Part shown: one piece after another, positions 1 through 7,284 of the stretch
Layout: the number at the start of each line of letters is the position of its first letter
How positions within the stretch are numbered: the stretch's first letter is position 1
Assembly: GCA_051658525.1 (NCBI GenBank)
Contig: JBOFMT010000119.1
Location: 21,424 to 85,423, forward strand
Direction of reading: 5' to 3'
DNA length: 64,000 bases
Source of the DNA: JBOFMT01 sp051658525
GTDB lineage: Bacteria > Bacillota_I > Bacilli_A > Erysipelotrichales > Erysipelotrichaceae
The notes under the pieces: model-generated
The model's database searches: none
Told to the model about the DNA's origin: nothing
The model's input: the letters and a program-made list of their open reading frames with translations, nothing else
Position numbers and translations under genes: made by a program

Positions 1-2
1 CT

Positions 3-1031
3 CCGGTCTTACTCAATGCTTATCAACTCACTGGAAGTTTCTCTGGGCTGATGTTGCAACTCATCAATATTACAGTGGGTGTTTTACTATATTTACCTTT
101 TGTACAAATCTATGACACCATGAGTAAAAAAGAACGTCAAGATGGATATGAACAATTGAAAAAGAAAGTATTCTCCCAAGAAATCGCTCACTTGGATTTA
201 ACCCACCGCATTGATAATGTTGGGGAAATTAGTATCTACTTAGGAGAGGAATTAAAAGATCTTTTAACAAGACGTCGTGCAAATGAGCAGGAACTTTTCC
301 TCGTTTACCAACCGCAAGTTGATAAAGCTCATCATGTCATTGGGGTAGAATCCCTGCTTCGTTGGCAGCATCCTGATTTTGGTCTTATCCCTCCAAACAT
401 CACCATCTTGATTGCAGAAGAAGTTGGTTTGATTTATGATTTAGGTAAGTGGATTGCTGATTCTGCAATTGCACAACATCGCGCTTGGCAGCCACTGCTA
501 GCATCACCAGTTTCAATGTCTATCAATATATCAACCAAACAATTGGTGGATCCTGATTTTGCTTCCACTATTTTAGCTTGTATTACAAAATACAACGTAG
601 ACCCTACAACAATTAAAGTAGAACTAACTGAGAGTTTTGCAGTTGGTGAAGATGCCATTAGCAAACAACAACTACACACATTAAGTCAAGCCGGCGTAAA
701 GCTAGTAATTGATGATTATGGTGTTGGATATAATCCATTATTATATATAAAAAAATATGAGATCGAATGTATTAAAATCGATGGAAGTTTGATCCGTGAT
801 ATTGATACCAATGAAGATTCAAAACGTATTGTTACATCGATTTATAATTTATGTAGCTCGACAGGAATCCAAGTAGTCAATGAATTTGTGGAAACGCTAG
901 AACAAAAAAACATCTTAGATGCACTCGGTAATGGTTACTATCAAGGTTACTACTTTAGTAAACCCCTCGATGCGGATGCATGCTTAAGCTATATCAAACA
1001 AACACAGGAAAGCGAGATACGGTATGAATGA
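3..1031 (+). CDS. PTS EIIC-EAL domain fusion protein (5' partial)
   Basis: The frame is open to the left edge, so the gene begins outside the window. The first ~39 visible residues (PVLLNAYQLTG...LPFVQIYDT) resemble the last membrane segment of a lactose/cellobiose-family PTS EIIC. A charged linker follows, then a c-di-GMP phosphodiesterase (EAL) domain. Counting from the Met at 51, the signature is E100-S-L-L-R-W, so EAL reads ESL. The other catalytic elements are present: the Asn in SINIS, ELTE, IDDYG, the Lys in KID, EFVE and QGYYFSKP. The enzyme may be active. It would hydrolyse c-di-GMP at the membrane, perhaps tuned by a sugar-sensing EIIC-like part. The start Met at 51 is not a real start. 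It overlaps the next gene by 8 bases. Confidence is high for EAL and moderate for EIIC because only its end is visible. Confidence 0.82.
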   Translation, partial: PVLLNAYQLTGSFSGLMLQLINITVGVLLYLPFVQIYDTMSKKERQDGYEQLKKKVFSQEIAHLDLTHRIDNVGEISIYLGEELKDLLTRRRANEQELFLVYQPQVDKAHHVIGVESLLRWQHPDFGLIPPNITILIAEEVGLIYDLGKWIADSAIAQHRAWQPLLASPVSMSINISTKQLVDPDFASTILACITKYNVDPTTIKVELTESFAVGEDAISKQQLHTLSQAGVKLVIDDYGVGYNPLLYIKKYEIECIKIDGSLIRDIDTNEDSKRIVTSIYNLCSSTGIQVVNEFVETLEQKNILDALGNGYYQGYYFSKPLDADACLSYIKQTQESEIRYE

Positions 1032-1641
1032 AATCGAACGGGATTTAGAGCTCCATATTCAAACATCCTCCATTCAAAATTTAGAGGAAGCAACCACACA
1101 ATATCACCGTTATGAACCAACGGAGTATGTTTGTTTGGATGCACTACTTCCCTACATTCAGGTAGCAAAAGATACTTGCTTGGTTGATATTGGTTGTGGA
1201 TTCGGTCGCGTTAGCTTTTATTTCTATCACCATCTTCAATGCCACTGCAAAGGCATTGATTACAATGCCAACTTTATTGAAGCAGCAAATCATAATCGCA
1301 GTAGCTACGAAACCCTGTATGGATCTAGCGATGATAAACTAATCTTTATCCATGGGTTAGCACAAGATCTAGAAATTTTAGAACACGATACGCTGTTTTA
1401 TTTTTTCAACCCCTTTTCTTTGGTTATTTTTCAAGCCGTATTGGATCGTTTAATCCAAGCTGCACATAAGTTTCAACGCAGTTTCGATTTGATTTTTTAC
1501 TATCCCAATCCAGAGTATACGATGTATTTAGATACCTTAGGTTTGTTTGCGCTCACTCAAAGTGTTAACATCCCAAACCGTATTGATCCACGGGAATGTT
1601 TTGTAATCTATCACTATCTAGGATGTGAGGAGGGTATATGA
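1024..1641 (+). CDS. Class I SAM-dependent methyltransferase
   Basis: A 205-residue protein with a Rossmann motif I, VDIGCGFGRVSFY, near residues 54-66, and an acidic D in KGIDYNANFI after strand 2 that would bind the SAM ribose. The substrate is not recognisable. The N-terminal helix region (HRYEPTEY) resembles small methyltransferases acting on small molecules or proteins. The start codon lies inside the 3' end of the EAL gene, and the stop overlaps the following Nudix gene by ATGA, so the three genes are probably translationally coupled. It lacks a NPPY motif, so it is not an N6-adenine or PrmC-type enzyme. Confidence 0.75.
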   Translation: MNEIERDLELHIQTSSIQNLEEATTQYHRYEPTEYVCLDALLPYIQVAKDTCLVDIGCGFGRVSFYFYHHLQCHCKGIDYNANFIEAANHNRSSYETLYGSSDDKLIFIHGLAQDLEILEHDTLFYFFNPFSLVIFQAVLDRLIQAAHKFQRSFDLIFYYPNPEYTMYLDTLGLFALTQSVNIPNRIDPRECFVIYHYLGCEEGI

Positions 1642-2648
1642 AACAGCTCACCATTGTTTGTGGAGCAATTATAAAAGACGGGAAGTTATTGATTGCGAAA
1701 CGCAATACACAACAAGGGTATGGCATTTGGGAGTTTCCCGGTGGAAAAGTCGAAAAGGACGAAACTTTACAAGCAGCACTTATTCGCGAACTACAGGAAG
1801 AGTTGGGCCTAATTTGTGAGATTGAGCAATGTATGGGGATGGTCCATGATCAGCAAGGAAACTTACATTTACATGTCTATGGTTTTGTATGCCACATCAA
1901 AGCGGGAAGTTTACAACTAAGTGCACACTCAGAAGCAAAGTGGGTATCCCCTCAAGAGCTCTATGCGTATGAATTTCAAAAAAGTGATCGCGTTTTTTTG
2001 GATTATGTACAACCAACATCGCAGCGCTTACTGATCGATTTAAGTCAAACCTTAAAAGATCACGCGCCTGTTTATCCTGAGGATCCTGCTATGCGTCTAG
2101 AAGAAATTGCTCAAGTGGAAAAAGATGGCTTCTCGGATTATCAGCTGACAAGTGGGATGCATGTGGGGACGCATATCGATGCACCAGCACATATGGTAAG
2201 ACATGGGAAACAAATCGATGAACTTTCTTTAGAACAACTACTTGGTCCAGCGAAAGTTTTTGATGTGTTCCAACAAAACCCAATCGCATTAACAACACAA
2301 ATGCAAACACAAATACAACCTAATGATATTGTCCTTTTCTTTACAGGTCATGAACACGCTTATGGTAGTGATAACTATTTTTATGATTTCCCATGTTTGG
2401 ATGCTACTTTGGTTGCTTTCTTGCGGGAGCGAAAGGTTTCTATGATTGGAATCGATGCCCCATCCTTTGAACCTGATCCATATACATTTCATCACGCTTT
2501 GTTTGAAGATGAAATTCTACTCATAGAAAATCTATGCAACCTTTATCAATTACTTGGACATAAAAAAATCTATGTCACAGCGTTACCCATCAAAATTTCA
2601 GCAAGTGGGGCTTTGGCACGCGTAATTGCAACGCTTGAAAAAGAATAA
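1638..2648 (+). CDS. Nudix hydrolase-cyclase (formamidase-like) fusion
   Basis: One 336-residue frame carries two enzymes. Residues 1-122 are a MutT-type Nudix domain with a complete Nudix box (G36, E42, then RELQEELGL at 50-58), so hydrolysis of an oxidised dNTP or another nucleoside diphosphate derivative is likely. Residues ~131-336 are a cyclase-family domain (PF04199, kynurenine formamidase-like) starting at LLIDLSQTL, with the metal motif HVGTHIDAPAH at 175-185. The linker is only about eight residues, with no ATG or Shine-Dalgarno between the domains, so a true bifunctional protein is expected. ATGA overlap ties it to the methyltransferase upstream. The cyclase substrate is unknown; amide or cyclic-imide hydrolysis is the family chemistry. 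Confidence 0.85.
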   Translation: MKQLTIVCGAIIKDGKLLIAKRNTQQGYGIWEFPGGKVEKDETLQAALIRELQEELGLICEIEQCMGMVHDQQGNLHLHVYGFVCHIKAGSLQLSAHSEAKWVSPQELYAYEFQKSDRVFLDYVQPTSQRLLIDLSQTLKDHAPVYPEDPAMRLEEIAQVEKDGFSDYQLTSGMHVGTHIDAPAHMVRHGKQIDELSLEQLLGPAKVFDVFQQNPIALTTQMQTQIQPNDIVLFFTGHEHAYGSDNYFYDFPCLDATLVAFLRERKVSMIGIDAPSFEPDPYTFHHALFEDEILLIENLCNLYQLLGHKKIYVTALPIKISASGALARVIATLEKE

Positions 2649-2765
2649 TAATCTATCAATAAATCATGGCTTATCGTGTGATTTTGGTTCTTTTTCATCT
2701 TTCCCTTTCTTTCTGTGTGAACATTTGATAAGATAATGTAAGCTTTTTACATTAGGAGAATCAAT

Positions 2766-3722
2766 ATGAACACAGTTAACCCCAACATTTTAGTATTCGG
2801 TGTATCCATTATGGACATCTTTGGTTTTGTCGATTATAAGTACGCAGCCTATGACTCAAACCCTGGATGTGTTCAAACTTCCTTTGGTGGAGTTTGTCGT
2901 AACATTGCGGAAAACCTAACAAAAGTAGGTATCAATACCAAATTCATTTCCATTCTTGGTGATGATAATACAGGAAAAAGTATGTTGCAACATGCTCGTA
3001 ACATTGGACTAGATATGGAGCATTCGTTGGTTGTTGCCAATGCAACAACACCGACCTACATGGCCATTCTAAATGAAGCTCGTGAAATGGTTTCCGCTGT
3101 CGTGGACATGAAAATTGTGCACCACATGACACCAGAATTCATCGATAGCAAAAAAGAACTCATTCAAGCAGCCGATTTTATGATTTTGGACTGTGATTCT
3201 GTTGAAATAACAGAGTATATCGTAACAACCTACCATAAGGATACGAAGATGATTCTCGATCCGGTATCAGGTGCTAAGGCACGTGCAGTTAAACACTTAC
3301 TTCCTTACTTCCATACGATCAAACCAAACCGCCACGAAGCGAGTGCATTTTGTGGATTCCCGGTGGAAACAATGGAAGATGTAAGAAAAGCAGGTGCTTA
3401 CTTCCTTTCTTTAGGTATTGAACAAGTATTCATTTCCTTAGATGTTGATGGTGTTTACTATATCAATAACGAAGAAGAAGGAATTGTATCCCATAACCCA
3501 ATTGATGTCTTGAATGTCACTGGAGCTGGTGATGCCTTTGTAGCTGGACTTGGTTATGGTTACTTACACCAATCATCAACTTTGGACTGTATTAAATTTG
3601 CGATTGGAATGAGTATTGCTACCATTACACATGAGGAGACGATTCACCCTTTCCTAAGTGAAGAATTCATTCAAAACGTAATGAAGACCATCCAATGGGA
3701 TGTTGCAACATTTGAAAAATAA
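2766..3722 (+). CDS. psuK: PfkB-family carbohydrate kinase, pseudouridine kinase-like
   Basis: A 318-residue ribokinase-fold enzyme. The N-terminus has VFGVSIMDIFGF followed by DSNPGCVQTSFGGVCRNIAE, a pattern typical of PsuK, which phosphorylates pseudouridine to its 5'-phosphate. The PfkB anion-hole and catalytic-base motif NVTGAGDAFVAGL lies near residues 251-263. No psuG glycosidase gene is adjacent, so the pathway partner is elsewhere or the substrate is another nucleoside. It has a good AGGAG site and stands alone, with its own terminator. Family membership is firm; the exact substrate is inferred. Confidence 0.72.
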   Translation: MNTVNPNILVFGVSIMDIFGFVDYKYAAYDSNPGCVQTSFGGVCRNIAENLTKVGINTKFISILGDDNTGKSMLQHARNIGLDMEHSLVVANATTPTYMAILNEAREMVSAVVDMKIVHHMTPEFIDSKKELIQAADFMILDCDSVEITEYIVTTYHKDTKMILDPVSGAKARAVKHLLPYFHTIKPNRHEASAFCGFPVETMEDVRKAGAYFLSLGIEQVFISLDVDGVYYINNEEEGIVSHNPIDVLNVTGAGDAFVAGLGYGYLHQSSTLDCIKFAIGMSIATITHEETIHPFLSEEFIQNVMKTIQWDVATFEK

Positions 3723-3749
3723 AAAGATCAGCTTACTGATCTTTTTTTT
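3722..3749 (+). terminator. Rho-independent terminator of the psuK-like gene
   Basis: A 10-bp stem (AAAAGATCAG/CTGATCTTTT) with a CTTA loop and a T run. It also contains the last codons of the convergent gene and may work in both directions. Confidence 0.88.
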
Positions 3750-4797
3750 CATATTGTTCTCGATAAGCTAACATGCCACCACGCATGACATAGACATGTT
3801 CATAGCCCATATCACGAATGAGTTGTGCACCTGTTGTAGCTCGTCCACCACTCTTACAAATAACAACGATGGTTTCACTCTTGTCTACAGGAAGCTTATT
3901 TTGTTTTTCAATGAGTTGGCCTACAGGAATATGGATAATACCTTCTAGATGACCCAAACTTGAAAACAATTCTTCCGCTTCTCGTACATCCAACCAAGTT
4001 GCATTTGGATATAGGTGTAGTTGCGCTGGTTCAATTGTCGGGATATTATATTTGGATGTTAGCGTCCCCTTCACTTCACAAGCTGGTGTATCCTTGGGAA
4101 TAAAGATTCCATCAGAGCGCATAGCGCACTTCGCATTTGCAACTAGAACTGGTTTCATCCACTCTGCTGGCCCAAGCTTTAAATCTTCGATAAATGTTTC
4201 AAATTCCTGTTGATTCGTGAATTGTAAAAACGGATTGGTCTGCTTTTGTTGTGCTAATGTACTGGATTTACGATTGCGATAATCGTGTGCTGGTAGCACC
4301 ATCAAAGTTTCATTTAGCTGTTTCAGGTTCGAAAGTGTTGCATAGTGATCACTTGCACTTCCTCCTGGCAAATCATCTCGACCTGCTCCACCATCATCTA
4401 AAAATAAAGCATCTCCGGTAAACAAATACCCTGTTACTTCCAGTGCCATACTATCTTGCGTATGACCTTTTGCATGGTGTACGTAGAACTCGATCCCAGC
4501 AATATAATAGCTTGTTGCGTCTTCCATTCGATGCGTGACACATGGTGCTGGCGCCAATTGATGCATGTAATAAGCGCATCCACACTGTGTACTTAGCAAT
4601 GCACTTCCAGATAGATGATCCGCATGTGTATGGGTATCAATGACAGCAACTAGGTTGAGCGATTGTTCCTCTAGCATCGAGGTATAGCGCGCTACCTCAT
4701 CCAATAAAGGATCAATCAATACTACGGCATCCTTTCCTTCTAGCCTCACCATATAGGTTTTGCAGTCTACGGTATTGAGTTGTTTTACTTCAATCAT
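3733..4797 (-). CDS. Metallo-beta-lactamase-rhodanese fusion (persulfide dioxygenase type)
   Basis: A 354-residue protein. Residues ~1-200 are an ETHE1-like metallo-beta-lactamase fold with THTHADHLSGS, HAKGHTQDS and an acidic GDALFLDD, the metal ligand set of glutathione or low-molecular-weight persulfide dioxygenases. Residues ~260-350 are a rhodanese domain with the active-site loop CKSGGRATTG containing the persulfide-bearing Cys. By analogy with Staphylococcus CstB it would oxidise persulfides and pass sulfane sulfur on as thiosulfate, detoxifying sulfide in the cytosol. It is shorter than CstB, with one rhodanese domain. No CstR/CsoR-like regulator is adjacent. Confidence 0.85.
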   Translation of the reverse strand: MIEVKQLNTVDCKTYMVRLEGKDAVVLIDPLLDEVARYTSMLEEQSLNLVAVIDTHTHADHLSGSALLSTQCGCAYYMHQLAPAPCVTHRMEDATSYYIAGIEFYVHHAKGHTQDSMALEVTGYLFTGDALFLDDGGAGRDDLPGGSASDHYATLSNLKQLNETLMVLPAHDYRNRKSSTLAQQKQTNPFLQFTNQQEFETFIEDLKLGPAEWMKPVLVANAKCAMRSDGIFIPKDTPACEVKGTLTSKYNIPTIEPAQLHLYPNATWLDVREAEELFSSLGHLEGIIHIPVGQLIEKQNKLPVDKSETIVVICKSGGRATTGAQLIRDMGYEHVYVMRGGMLAYREQYEKKDQ

Positions 4798-4854
4798 AAC
4801 AACACCTCCTTTTCCTTCATTCTACTGTAGGAAAAAAAAGAGTCAAGAGAAGTG

Positions 4855-5340
4855 TTACTTTGTAATGTTAACGATTGGCATCCACAATCGCATCATTCTC
4901 GATTCCATTGTTGCCGCTTGGGAAATAAAGTGAGAAAAGTCTACTACTTCCTCCAACCATTGTGATGTTTCATCAAACGCGATTTGCTCATTTGCTTCTA
5001 CGTATTGAAACAAGGCATCCCACATCGCTTCCATCTCTGTATAACTACAAACGGTTGTTAGATAGTTAGCACCACTATACTGTTTTTCTAATAGTGGGAA
5101 GTTTACTTCATGGTCTTTCGGAATCGTAACCCACCATTCATAACCATATTCTAGTGAAGTATCACTTGGGGTCGAGCTTTGAAAGCCAAATAGCTGAAAT
5201 GCTGGATCGGTTTGTAATTGATGTTTTAAGATATAGCCGATCATTACTTGTAAGGTATCATTTTCTGGTGTTTGACTTTGCCCACAAAAAGAAGCTACTG
5301 TAATCGCTTCTAGTGTTTCAATTTTCAGTTCTTGTATCAT
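4855..5340 (-). CDS. GyrI-like / effector-binding domain protein
   Basis: A 161-residue protein with no DNA-binding part. The pattern GYEWWVTIP in the middle and LWMPIVNI at the end matches the stand-alone effector-binding (SRPBCC-unrelated GyrI/AraC_E_bind) fold, which binds hydrophobic small molecules. No ligand can be named. It starts 57 bases from the preceding gene on the same strand and has a GGAGAAA site. A second, unrelated-looking GyrI-like protein lies at 9388-10002. Confidence 0.6.
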   Translation of the reverse strand: MIQELKIETLEAITVASFCGQSQTPENDTLQVMIGYILKHQLQTDPAFQLFGFQSSTPSDTSLEYGYEWWVTIPKDHEVNFPLLEKQYSGANYLTTVCSYTEMEAMWDALFQYVEANEQIAFDETSQWLEEVVDFSHFISQAATMESRMMRLWMPIVNITK

Positions 5341-5407
5341 TTCGTTTCTCCTTGATGTTTATACGCATAGTATACGCTAATTTCTAGGAAGTTCCAGGCT
5401 TTTTTCA

Positions 5408-5416
5408 TGTTATAAT
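5408..5416 (+). promoter_or_regulatory. Extended -10 promoter
   Basis: TGTTATAAT is an extended -10 (TGn plus perfect TATAAT), 25 bases before the start of the Cys-rich pentapeptide protein. No good -35 is visible, which is common for extended -10 promoters. Confidence 0.6.
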
Positions 5417-5441
5417 ATAGGTTCCCTAAAGGAGGATCTTT

Positions 5442-6221
5442 ATGCGTACCTTAACCATTGATTGTTCAACCTGTAGAGCTTACTGTTGTAAAGCCTTATT
5501 CTTCTCCAAATTAGATGGATTTCCTAGTGACAAACCAGCAAATGTCCCATGCAGCTTTCTAGAAACAGATGATCGTTGTCGTATCCATACCCAACTCAAA
5601 GCACAAGGGTTGCGTGGATGTACGAGCTACGACTGTATCGGAGCAGGACAACGTGTTGCTCAACAATACGCTTCTGCTACAACACAAGAACAGTATGCTG
5701 CCTATCAAAAAATGCGGATGTTGCATGAAATGTTATGGTATCTTCAAGATTGTAGCCTTCATCACAAGACAGCCTCCATCCTAGAACAAACCAAACAACT
5801 CTATGCGCAATGCGATGCGATAGGAGCGCTAGACATTCAAGACTTCTTAGCTTTTGATATGGATCAAATACGAAATCGAGTTAACCCACACTTACTGCGT
5901 GCTATGGCTCTTGTGTTAAACAAGGAACGGGTTGCTCCTCCCCAATCAGCAATTAACTATATTGGCGTAGACTTCTCAAAGAGAAGACTGGCAAGCTATG
6001 ATTTTAAAGCTGCACTTTTGATGGCAGCTGATTTTTCCAACCTAACCTTAGATAATGCAATTTTTCTAGGAGCAGATTTACGAGATGCCAACTTTTCCAA
6101 CTGTGACTGTTCGCAAGCCATTTTCCTTACCCAACAACAAGTCAATACTACGATTGGGAATGAAGCTACTCGATTGCCAGCGCATCTAGTAGTACCTGAC
6201 CACTATCATCAAAAAAAATAA
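5442..6221 (+). CDS. Cys-cluster protein with C-terminal pentapeptide repeats
   Basis: A 259-residue protein of unknown function. The N-terminus has a CxxCxxxCC cluster (C8, C11, C15, C16) and further Cys at PCSFL, DRCRIH, RGCTSY and YDCIG, like YkgJ-type zinc or iron-sulfur binding proteins. The last ~70 residues contain a short pentapeptide-repeat helix (ADFSNLTLDNAIFLGADLRD and so on), which folds as a right-handed beta-helix. The middle is helical. It has its own promoter, an AGGAGG site and a terminator, so it is monocistronic. The role is not known; the two parts suggest a metal-bound scaffold. Confidence 0.65.
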   Translation: MRTLTIDCSTCRAYCCKALFFSKLDGFPSDKPANVPCSFLETDDRCRIHTQLKAQGLRGCTSYDCIGAGQRVAQQYASATTQEQYAAYQKMRMLHEMLWYLQDCSLHHKTASILEQTKQLYAQCDAIGALDIQDFLAFDMDQIRNRVNPHLLRAMALVLNKERVAPPQSAINYIGVDFSKRRLASYDFKAALLMAADFSNLTLDNAIFLGADLRDANFSNCDCSQAIFLTQQQVNTTIGNEATRLPAHLVVPDHYHQKK

Positions 6222-6241
6222 TCCTCTTGGATTATTTTTTT
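6212..6241. terminator. Bidirectional terminator
   Basis: An 11-bp stem AAAAATAATCC / GGATTATTTTT with a TCTT loop, flanked by A and T runs, serving the converging genes on each side. Confidence 0.88.
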
Positions 6242-6684
6242 ACTTCCCGCATTTGAATCGCTTGTACGATGAGTTCTTGATGTTTTTGTTTGGTGGTGGT
6301 AGTTTTTGCACTCAACCAAGGCTGAAAAAGCTTTTTTTGACTTGTAAAGCTAAGATCATTTACATACGCAAGTTCATCTTTATTGAGACAAACCTTAATT
6401 TCTTCTGGTACTTCAACACTGCGTACCTCTAAATCCTCTTCAATTACTACCTCGATCCTATCCCCATATGTTTTTTGTAATTGCTCCCTGATGATTTTAG
6501 GGATACCTAACATATAACAAGGAAGTCCCATCTTTACAATGGATCCTCGGTAAGACACTTGATCTAATAAAGCGTGAACCTTCACGCGTTTTTTTCCATA
6601 TATGGCTTCCACATCAAATGGAACTTCAATATAAGAAGCTTCTTTATCCGGTATTTTTTTAATTTCTGCACTAAATTTGTTCAT
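6232..6684 (-). CDS. DUF1905 / YdeI-like protein
   Basis: A 150-residue protein starting MNKFSAEIKK. The core YIEVPFDVEAIYGKKRVKV and the YRGSIVKMG and IPKIIREQL segments match the DUF1905 beta-barrel. The C-terminus (LSFTSQKKLFQPWLSAKT) resembles the YdeI/OmpD-associated helical region. This start is preferred over an upstream Met at 6735 because it matches the family N-terminus and has a GCGAGG site 8 bases before it. The function is unknown in the literature I can recall. Confidence 0.7.
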   Translation of the reverse strand: MNKFSAEIKKIPDKEASYIEVPFDVEAIYGKKRVKVHALLDQVSYRGSIVKMGLPCYMLGIPKIIREQLQKTYGDRIEVVIEEDLEVRSVEVPEEIKVCLNKDELAYVNDLSFTSQKKLFQPWLSAKTTTTKQKHQELIVQAIQMREVKK

Positions 6685-6736
6685 GGTTAACCTCGCTTTT
6701 TTATTATACTGTAGCATAATGGACAAGAGAATCAAT

Positions 6737-6765
6737 TTGCCCTTTTTAATGAGCTATGGTAAACT
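6737..6765 (+). promoter_or_regulatory. Sigma-A promoter of phnA-like gene
   Basis: -35 TTGCCC, 17-base spacer, -10 TAAACT, ending 29 bases before the chosen start. Confidence 0.55.
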
Positions 6766-6794
6766 AAATGAGCAATTATGTAGGAGGTATGCAC

Positions 6795-7136
6795 ATGGAT
6801 CAATTACCAAACTGTCCAAAATGTAATTCTGAATATACCTATGAAGATGGTGCATTGTTCGTTTGTCCTGAATGTGGACACGAATGGAGCGCATCAGCAG
6901 TTTCCACTACTGATGATGTTATCACAATCAAAGATGCCAACGGGAATCTACTTGCCGATGGTGATAGTGTAACTGTTGTGAAAGACTTGAAAGTCAAAGG
7001 TAGTTCTAGTGTATTAAAACAAGGAACCAAAGTAAAGAGCATTCGCTTGCTTTATGAAGGAGATCATAACATCGATTGTAAAATTGATGGCTTTGGAGCA
7101 ATGAAATTAAAGTCAGAGTTTGTTAAGAAAAACTAG
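6795..7136 (+). CDS. PhnA / alkylphosphonate utilisation operon-type zinc-ribbon protein
   Basis: A 113-residue protein starting MDQLPNCPKCNSEYTYEDG. Two CxxC pairs (CPKC, CPEC) form an N-terminal zinc ribbon, followed by a small SH3-like domain with DGDSVTVVKDLKVKGSS and the family end GFGAMKLKSEFVKKN. It belongs to the PhnA/YjdM family. Despite the name, the family has no proven phosphonate role. The start at 6795 is chosen because TAGGAGG lies 7 bases upstream; an in-frame ATG at 6789 is too close to it. Monocistronic. Confidence 0.88.
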   Translation: MDQLPNCPKCNSEYTYEDGALFVCPECGHEWSASAVSTTDDVITIKDANGNLLADGDSVTVVKDLKVKGSSSVLKQGTKVKSIRLLYEGDHNIDCKIDGFGAMKLKSEFVKKN

Positions 7137-7147
7137 ATGAATTCGAG

Positions 7148-7174
7148 AAAAGGTAGCTTGCTATCTTTTTTTTT
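7148..7174 (+). terminator. Terminator after phnA-like gene
   Basis: Stem AAAGGTAG / CTATCTTT with a G-T pair, loop CTTG, then a T run. Confidence 0.75.
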
Positions 7175-7209
7175 ATCTAAAGCAAGGAAACACAAGCCTA
7201 GTGAAAAGG

Positions 7210-7238
7210 TTGCATGCATCTTGTGTTTCGTGTAAAAT
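7210..7238 (+). promoter_or_regulatory. Sigma-A promoter
   Basis: -35 TTGCAT, 17-base spacer ending in TG, -10 TAAAAT, upstream of the GltD-like oxidoreductase. Confidence 0.65.
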
Positions 7239-7284
7239 ATGAAACATATGTGTACATATCGTACGGATGGATGGGAGTATGAAT

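Noticed and set aside
2648..2700. Terminator after the Nudix-cyclase gene
   Set aside because: Only a weak imperfect stem (AAATCA / TGATTT) with an interrupted T tract, so not listed.
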